This document shows positions 5,807 through 8,371 of a stretch of DNA of 8,371 nucleotides, one piece after another. Origin of the DNA: CAYOEZ01 sp964402955. Its GTDB lineage: Bacteria; Chloroflexota; DTOL01; DAOUCN01. The position numbers were made by a program, and so were the translations under genes. Numbering within the stretch: the stretch's first letter is position 1; every line of letters begins with the position of its first letter. The DNA lies in the NCBI GenBank assembly GCA_964402955.1, contig CAYOEZ010000211.1:1-8371 (forward strand), written 5' to 3'. The notes under the pieces are model-generated. The model worked only from the letters and a program-made list of their open reading frames with translations. It was not told where the DNA came from and ran no database searches.

Positions 5807-6187
5807 GTGAAGCAGATTGCACTGATGGCGGCACTTGCGGCCTTGATCGCCTTTGGCTTGTTATCTCCTGTCTATGATAGCACACAAGCAGCCCCGGCGC
5901 AGCCAGCGTCGCCGATTGGCACCCCCACGCAACCGACCTCGCCGACCCAGCCAACGTCACCTACCCAGCCCGCATCACCCTTGACGCTTACCCCCACCCA
6001 ACCAGCGTCCCCGCCAACGCAGACGCCGACACGCACAGCCACGGCGACCGCGACGGCAACGCCGACAGCCACGGCGACCGCGACGGCGACCGCGACGGCA
6101 ACGCCAACGGCGACCTTCACGCCGACACCGACACCGGTGCGCATCTGGCTGCCAGTCATCATGTATCGGATTGAGCCATGGTCGTAG
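5807..6187 (+). CDS. Secreted Thr/Pro/Ala-rich low-complexity protein with IWLP tail
   Basis: This predicted protein of 126 residues has three parts: a signal peptide (Lys2, hydrophobic 4-20, cleavage near Ala28/29), a linker made of PTQPTS/PTQPAS and then TATATPTA-type repeats (30-110), and a short hydrophobic end VRIWLPVIMYRIEPWS (111-126). Many Chloroflexota secreted proteins pair such a linker with a V/I-Y/W-LP-type tail, but normally with a globular domain; here none exists. The GTG at 5807 is chosen because GAGGA lies about 8 nt upstream and the signal peptide begins there. The gene may be a truncated remnant of a larger surface protein or a genuine stub with a surface-attachment role. 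The tandem codon repeats make its length prone to slippage. Function unknown. Confidence 0.7.
   Translation: MKQIALMAALAALIAFGLLSPVYDSTQAAPAQPASPIGTPTQPTSPTQPTSPTQPASPLTLTPTQPASPPTQTPTRTATATATATPTATATATATATATPTATFTPTPTPVRIWLPVIMYRIEPWS
5938..6114 (+). repeat. Short tandem repeats encoding the Thr/Pro linker
   Basis: The first part repeats an 18-bp motif coding for PTQPTS-like units. At 6041 a 30-bp unit (begins ACGGCGACCGCGACGGCAAC) is followed from 6071 by a second copy that carries an extra 12-bp GACGGCGACCGC-type insertion. All units are multiples of three, so length changes keep the frame. Confidence 0.75.
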
Positions 6188-6210
6188 GCGCGGGGCAAGG
6201 ACGGGAGAAC

Positions 6211-6233
6211 GCCGGGAACTCGAAGTTCCCGGC
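6211..6233. repeat. Perfect 10-bp-stem palindrome
   Basis: GCCGGGAACT (6211-6220) and AGTTCCCGGC (6224-6233) are exact complements around the 3-nt loop CGA. No T-run follows on either strand, so it is not a typical intrinsic terminator; a REP-like intergenic palindrome or an RNA processing hairpin is more likely. A smaller hairpin, AGCCC-TGC-GGGCT, follows at 6246-6258. Confidence 0.65.
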
Positions 6234-6375
6234 TGAGAAAACAGAAGCCCTGCGGGCTGGCGCAAGTCCTGAAGGCATTTTCAACGGTGACAAGGGGTAT
6301 CAGGTAGTCGTGGCGTCGCCATCGGTTGGTATCAGGCAACGACACTCACGCCACCGAAGCGGAAAGGAGCGCAGC

Positions 6376-6942
6376 ATGAAACGAGTTGTAGCTTCCTTGG
6401 TCTTGGTATTGGTTGTAGCGGGATGCGTGGCGACGCCAACGGCCACACGCATTCCGACAGCAACACCGGCCGCGATTCCTTCGCCAACGCCAAATCCAGC
6501 ATCCGTGCCCACGTCGCCGCCCGTGCCGGCCACGACGCAGAAGCCGGCTGCTGCCCCGTCTGTAGCCTCAGCCGTCTCCGTGTCACAATTCTCGCGCTGG
6601 CGTAGCGACCAAGTGATTAGCGCCTTCAAGGCTGCGGGCCTTCAGATGGACAACACGCGCACCATGACGCCGCTGGACTATGGTTTGGGGCCAATGCTCG
6701 CCAGCGAGGGGATGCGTTTCTTCATCCCATCGCTGGGGCCGGACAGCGGCGGACGCGTGTTGGCGTTTGCCAAAAAGGAAGACCTGGACAAGACATACAG
6801 CTACTATGTGGAGATGGGCAAGAACAACGCTGACCTCTTCTCCTGGGTTTTCGTGCGCGACAACATCATCCTGCAAATTAACGGTCAATTGCCGGAGGAC
6901 GACGCAAGGCTGTATGTGCAGGCGCTGATGGCGATGCAATAG
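6376..6942 (+). CDS. Predicted lipoprotein with uncharacterised C-terminal domain
   Basis: A 188-residue protein. A type II signal peptide (Lys2-Arg3, hydrophobic core) ends in the lipobox VAGC with Cys17 as the lipidated residue, so the mature protein would be anchored to the outer face of the membrane. A Thr/Pro/Ala-rich tether spans about 18-68. The globular part (69-188) starts with FSRWRSDQVISAFKAAGL and has a long stretch from GMRFFIP (112-118) to LFSWVFVRDNIILQING (154-170). I recall similar uncharacterised lipoproteins in Chloroflexota but assign no family. GGAAAGGAG (6361-6369) lies 6 nt before the ATG. The 188-bp gap to the previous gene contains two hairpins and no promoter I could support. 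It lies inside the putative tRNA-Asn island. Confidence 0.85.
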   Translation: MKRVVASLVLVLVVAGCVATPTATRIPTATPAAIPSPTPNPASVPTSPPVPATTQKPAAAPSVASAVSVSQFSRWRSDQVISAFKAAGLQMDNTRTMTPLDYGLGPMLASEGMRFFIPSLGPDSGGRVLAFAKKEDLDKTYSYYVEMGKNNADLFSWVFVRDNIILQINGQLPEDDARLYVQALMAMQ

Positions 6943-7039
6943 CCGCGCAGGGAATGGCTGGGGAGCTGACCGGCGACGAGGTGGTTCACGCCGCAGAGAT
7001 GTGGCGGGTCAATTCGCGGGAGAGAAAGACGAACCCAAT

Positions 7040-7068
7040 TTGCACTTTCTCTCATCTTGTGATATGAT
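7040..7068 (+). promoter_or_regulatory. Sigma-70-type promoter of the DUF3467/toxin-antitoxin operon
   Basis: TTGCAC (7040-7045), 17 nt, TATGAT (7063-7068). Transcription would start near 7075, 37 nt before the first gene. An ATG at 7064 lies within the -10 box and so cannot be the start of that gene. Confidence 0.7.
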
Positions 7069-7111
7069 AAAAACAGTGATAGATAAGCGAGGAAGGGGGC
7101 AGTGCAAGGAC

Positions 7112-7411
7112 ATGGCAACACCGCATAAGGAACCAGAGGACGCCAGACCGATTCCCATCCGTCGGACCAACCCGCTTGACCTTCGCCCTGCCTTTGCCAA
7201 CGATTGCACCGTCAGCCACAGTGGGGCAGAGTTCTACATTACGTTTGGCCAGATTGAACCGCCTCTAGTGCTATCAGTCGATGACGTCGGCCGCCTGGAG
7301 AGCGTTGATTCCGTCACCGTAGCCAAGTTGGCGGTGACGCCTCAGTTTATGGAGATTCTAGTAAGAGCACTCTCCGAAAACCTTGAGAAGTTCAAGGAGA
7401 AGCAGCCATGA
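7112..7411 (+). CDS. DUF3467-like protein
   Basis: A 99-residue cytoplasmic protein. The segment NDCTVSHSGAEFYITFGQ (31-48) followed by VTVAKLAVTPQFMEILVRAL and ENLEKFKEK near the end matches the pattern of DUF3467 proteins (V-S-H-S-x-x-E-F, then a V-A-x-L-x-x-S/T-P-x helix segment and a Lys-rich end). The function of that family is unknown. The ATG at 7112 is the first usable start after the promoter; purine-rich GAGGAAGGGGG (7089-7099) and AAGGA (7106-7110) precede it, neither ideally spaced. Its stop codon overlaps the next start by 4 bp, so it is co-translated with the following probable antitoxin, an unusual place for this family. Confidence 0.75.
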   Translation: MATPHKEPEDARPIPIRRTNPLDLRPAFANDCTVSHSGAEFYITFGQIEPPLVLSVDDVGRLESVDSVTVAKLAVTPQFMEILVRALSENLEKFKEKQP

Positions 7412-7698
7412 TGAGCAGCCTCTACGCCGATATTCATACGTACGTTCGCGGCCAGTTCACAACGACTTTGCCAAGGTTCTACCGCCCATCGCCTGGTGAA
7501 GGCGACACGTCTTACTGCTGCGTGGAGACAGACAGCACTGACGATGCAGAGCAGGTTGTGCCCTCCTCCGACCCCGACATTGGCCTGAGTCTTAGACCAT
7601 CTTTCGTTGCACGCCTGCGCAGGCAGGCCAAGCGTGCCGAAGCAGGTGACCTGGGAACGCCGCTTGAGGAGGTTCTCAGAGAGTTGTCTCTGACATAA
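7408..7698 (+). CDS. Probable antitoxin of a RelE/ParE-type module
   Basis: A 96-residue protein whose role is inferred mainly from position: it is directly upstream (4-nt gap) of a RelE/ParE-like toxin. The C-terminal part, SLRPSFVARLRRQAKRAEAGDLGTPLEEVLRELSL, is a charged, probably helical stretch of the kind by which small antitoxins wrap their toxin. The first 60 residues match nothing I recognise and include a Cys pair (CC) near 37-38; no clear ribbon-helix-helix or Phd fold can be read. AAGGAGA (7394-7400) serves either the ATG at 7408, which overlaps the previous stop, or the next ATG at 7411. Confidence 0.6.
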   Translation: MMSSLYADIHTYVRGQFTTTLPRFYRPSPGEGDTSYCCVETDSTDDAEQVVPSSDPDIGLSLRPSFVARLRRQAKRAEAGDLGTPLEEVLRELSLT

Positions 7699-7702
7699 CG
7701 CC

Positions 7703-7990
7703 ATGTATCAAGCGCGTCTCCTTAAAGAAGCAGAAAGGGATTTGCGCGAGCTCGCGAAGGAAAACCCGGATGCAGCTCGTCTCGTGTCGCAGAAGCTGAA
7801 CGACATGCAGAACGAGGCTGACTCCGTGCAGCGTGTGCCGCTGCACAGATCTCTGGCTGGTTACTTCAAGAAGCGTGCTGGAGACTATCGCATCGTTTAC
7901 CGGGTCGACGACAAGAATCGGATCATAACTGTATATGCGATAGGGAACCGCAAAGACATTTACAGGAATCTAGAGAAGAAGCTGTCATAG
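7703..7990 (+). CDS. RelE/ParE-family toxin
   Basis: A 95-residue protein with the features of the superfamily: an N-terminal helical pair with ERDLRELAKE (11-20), then the beta-sheet core YFKKRAGDYRIVYRVDD (54-70) and the end ITVYAIGNRKDIYRNL (75-90). By comparison with E. coli RelE, Lys56/Lys57/Arg58, Arg63, Arg83 and Tyr87 stand at the positions of the RNA-cleaving basic cluster, Arg61, Arg81 and Tyr87, which favours ribosome-dependent mRNA cleavage over gyrase inhibition; this is inference. No ribosome site is seen at the right distance, so translation probably couples to the antitoxin. It ends 51 bp before the distal tRNA repeat. Confidence 0.88.
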   Translation: MYQARLLKEAERDLRELAKENPDAARLVSQKLNDMQNEADSVQRVPLHRSLAGYFKKRAGDYRIVYRVDDKNRIITVYAIGNRKDIYRNLEKKLS

Positions 7991-8041
7991 ATAAGCCAAC
8001 TCGCGCAGCAGTGTCGTAGCAGTTGCCCCTGCGCTGCCGCC

Positions 8042-8081
8042 AACCGCAAGGTTCTAGGTTCGAATCCTAGTCGAGGAGCCA
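8042..8081 (+). pseudogene. tRNA-Asn 3' fragment
   Basis: This is an exact copy of the tRNA-Asn gene from anticodon-loop position 37 to CCA, including an intact T arm (8054-8070) and the 3' acceptor strand (8071-8077). The D arm, 5' acceptor strand and anticodon are absent, and the sequence before it has no promoter like that of the real gene, so it cannot give a functional tRNA. Confidence 0.93.
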
Positions 8082-8094
8082 TAGGTCAACCTGA

Positions 8095-8124
8095 CCCGCA
8101 AGCTTTGTGGCTTGCGGGTTTCTT
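8095..8124 (+). terminator. Intrinsic terminator, duplicated copy
   Basis: CCCGCAAGC (8095-8103) pairs with GCTTGCGGG (8110-8118) around a 6-nt loop, then TTTCTT. The stem survives although the loop has changed relative to the tRNA-Asn terminator. It is well placed to end transcripts of the toxin-antitoxin operon. Confidence 0.8.
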
Positions 8125-8146
8125 GTTGGCAGACCTCTGCTAGTCG

Positions 8147-8371
8147 CAGACATTTCAAGATAAGAGCTAGCCTCCCACGTGAGGTACCGGGATGAAGCGC
8201 TCCTGCGCGTCCTTGATGCCCGTCAGTGCCCCTCTGGTGACTATTGACGCCATTTTACAGACTCTAGCGACCGTGTCAGCGTGTCGCAATGGCCTCCGAG
8301 AGCCCAATTCGCTGTGGAAAGCACTCCTACACGCCTATTGACTTACCATAATCGTTATCTTGAAATGTCTG
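8147..8371. mobile_element. MITE-like element with 17-bp perfect terminal inverted repeats
   Basis: CAGACATTTCAAGATAA (8147-8163) is the exact reverse complement of 8355-8371, the last bases of the window. The 225 bp between the outer ends contain no transposase; the largest plus-strand frame from an ATG (8192-8341, 49 residues, GAGG 7 nt before it) has no recognised product. Size and symmetry suit a non-autonomous transposable element, but its insertion-sequence family and target duplication cannot be determined because the right flank is missing. The inverted repeat may also extend beyond the window. Confidence 0.6.

Larger units (their letters stand above)
5579..8083. mobile_element. Putative small integrative element at tRNA-Asn, without integrase
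   Basis: A 42-bp exact direct repeat bounds this segment (5579-5620 and 8042-8083). The repeat begins inside the anticodon loop and runs to the tRNA 3' end, the geometry known for tyrosine-recombinase islands that use tRNA genes: the intact gene stays at one end and a displaced 3' fragment at the other. Between the repeats are a low-complexity secreted protein, a lipoprotein and a DUF3467/antitoxin/toxin operon. No integrase or excisionase reading frame exists here, so the element would be decayed or mobilised in trans. The alternative is an old local duplication of the tRNA locus whose 5' half was lost. Confidence 0.5.
8042..8130 (+). repeat. Direct repeat, right copy (tRNA 3' half plus terminator)
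   Basis: Partner of 5579-5667: 42 identical bases, then 41 of 47 identical. It would be attR in the integration model, representing the original host end of the tRNA locus. Confidence 0.92.

Noticed and set aside
7001..7111. Upstream starts for the DUF3467-like gene
   Set aside because: The codons lie upstream of or inside the promoter (the ATG at 7064 is in the -10 box).
5620..8041. Integrase or excisionase within the putative island
   Set aside because: No frame in this interval is long enough or carries tyrosine- or serine-recombinase motifs; all sizeable genes are accounted for.
8042..8081. Second functional tRNA-Asn
   Set aside because: Only the 3' half exists; the anticodon, D arm and 5' acceptor strand are missing.
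8192..8341. 49-residue transposase fragment inside the inverted-repeat element
   Set aside because: It has an acceptable ribosome site but no motif of any transposase family that I can identify; an opposite-strand frame of similar length is equally open.

Overview
The window most resembles a member of the phylum Chloroflexota (Anaerolineae or Caldilineae-like, probably from a metagenome). The supports are GC-rich coding sequence, a tungsten-type aldehyde:ferredoxin oxidoreductase (anaerobic lifestyle), and two exported proteins with long Thr/Pro-rich linkers, one ending in the short IWLPVIMY-type tail common in Chloroflexota secreted proteins. This is family-level recognition only. Both window edges fall in repeats (a 141-bp tandem array at the left, one arm of a perfect 17-bp inverted repeat ending on the last base at the right), so the window may be a whole contig whose assembly stopped at repeats.

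Layout. 1-341: tandem array carrying nested palindromes and repeated copies of a gene start. 338-3104, minus strand: an operon of an aldehyde:ferredoxin oxidoreductase followed by a uronate-dehydrogenase-like NAD-dependent epimerase, with a strong RNA hairpin between them and a near-consensus promoter at 3181-3209. 3317-3769, plus: ndk, with its promoter back to back with the previous one. 3819-4163, minus: rsfS, apparently initiated at a CTG codon. 4336-5478, plus: an AI-2E family membrane permease. 5544-5618, plus: tRNA-Asn(GUU) with a perfect-consensus promoter and an intrinsic terminator.

5579-8130 is the most interesting part. The 3' half of the tRNA gene plus its terminator recurs about 2.46 kb downstream, as expected for a small integrative element at the anticodon-loop side of tRNA-Asn. 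Between the repeats lie a signal-peptide/low-complexity protein, a lipoprotein, and an operon (own promoter) of a DUF3467-like protein, a probable antitoxin and a RelE/ParE-type toxin. No integrase is present, so the element would be non-autonomous or decayed. A 225-bp inverted-repeat-bounded MITE-like element follows at 8147-8371.

How the parts fit together: ndk, rsfS and tRNA-Asn are housekeeping genes. The oxidoreductase and epimerase are probably co-transcribed and may share a sugar- or aldehyde-oxidation role, but the substrate cannot be read from sequence. The toxin-antitoxin operon beside the distal repeat would suit stabilisation of the island.
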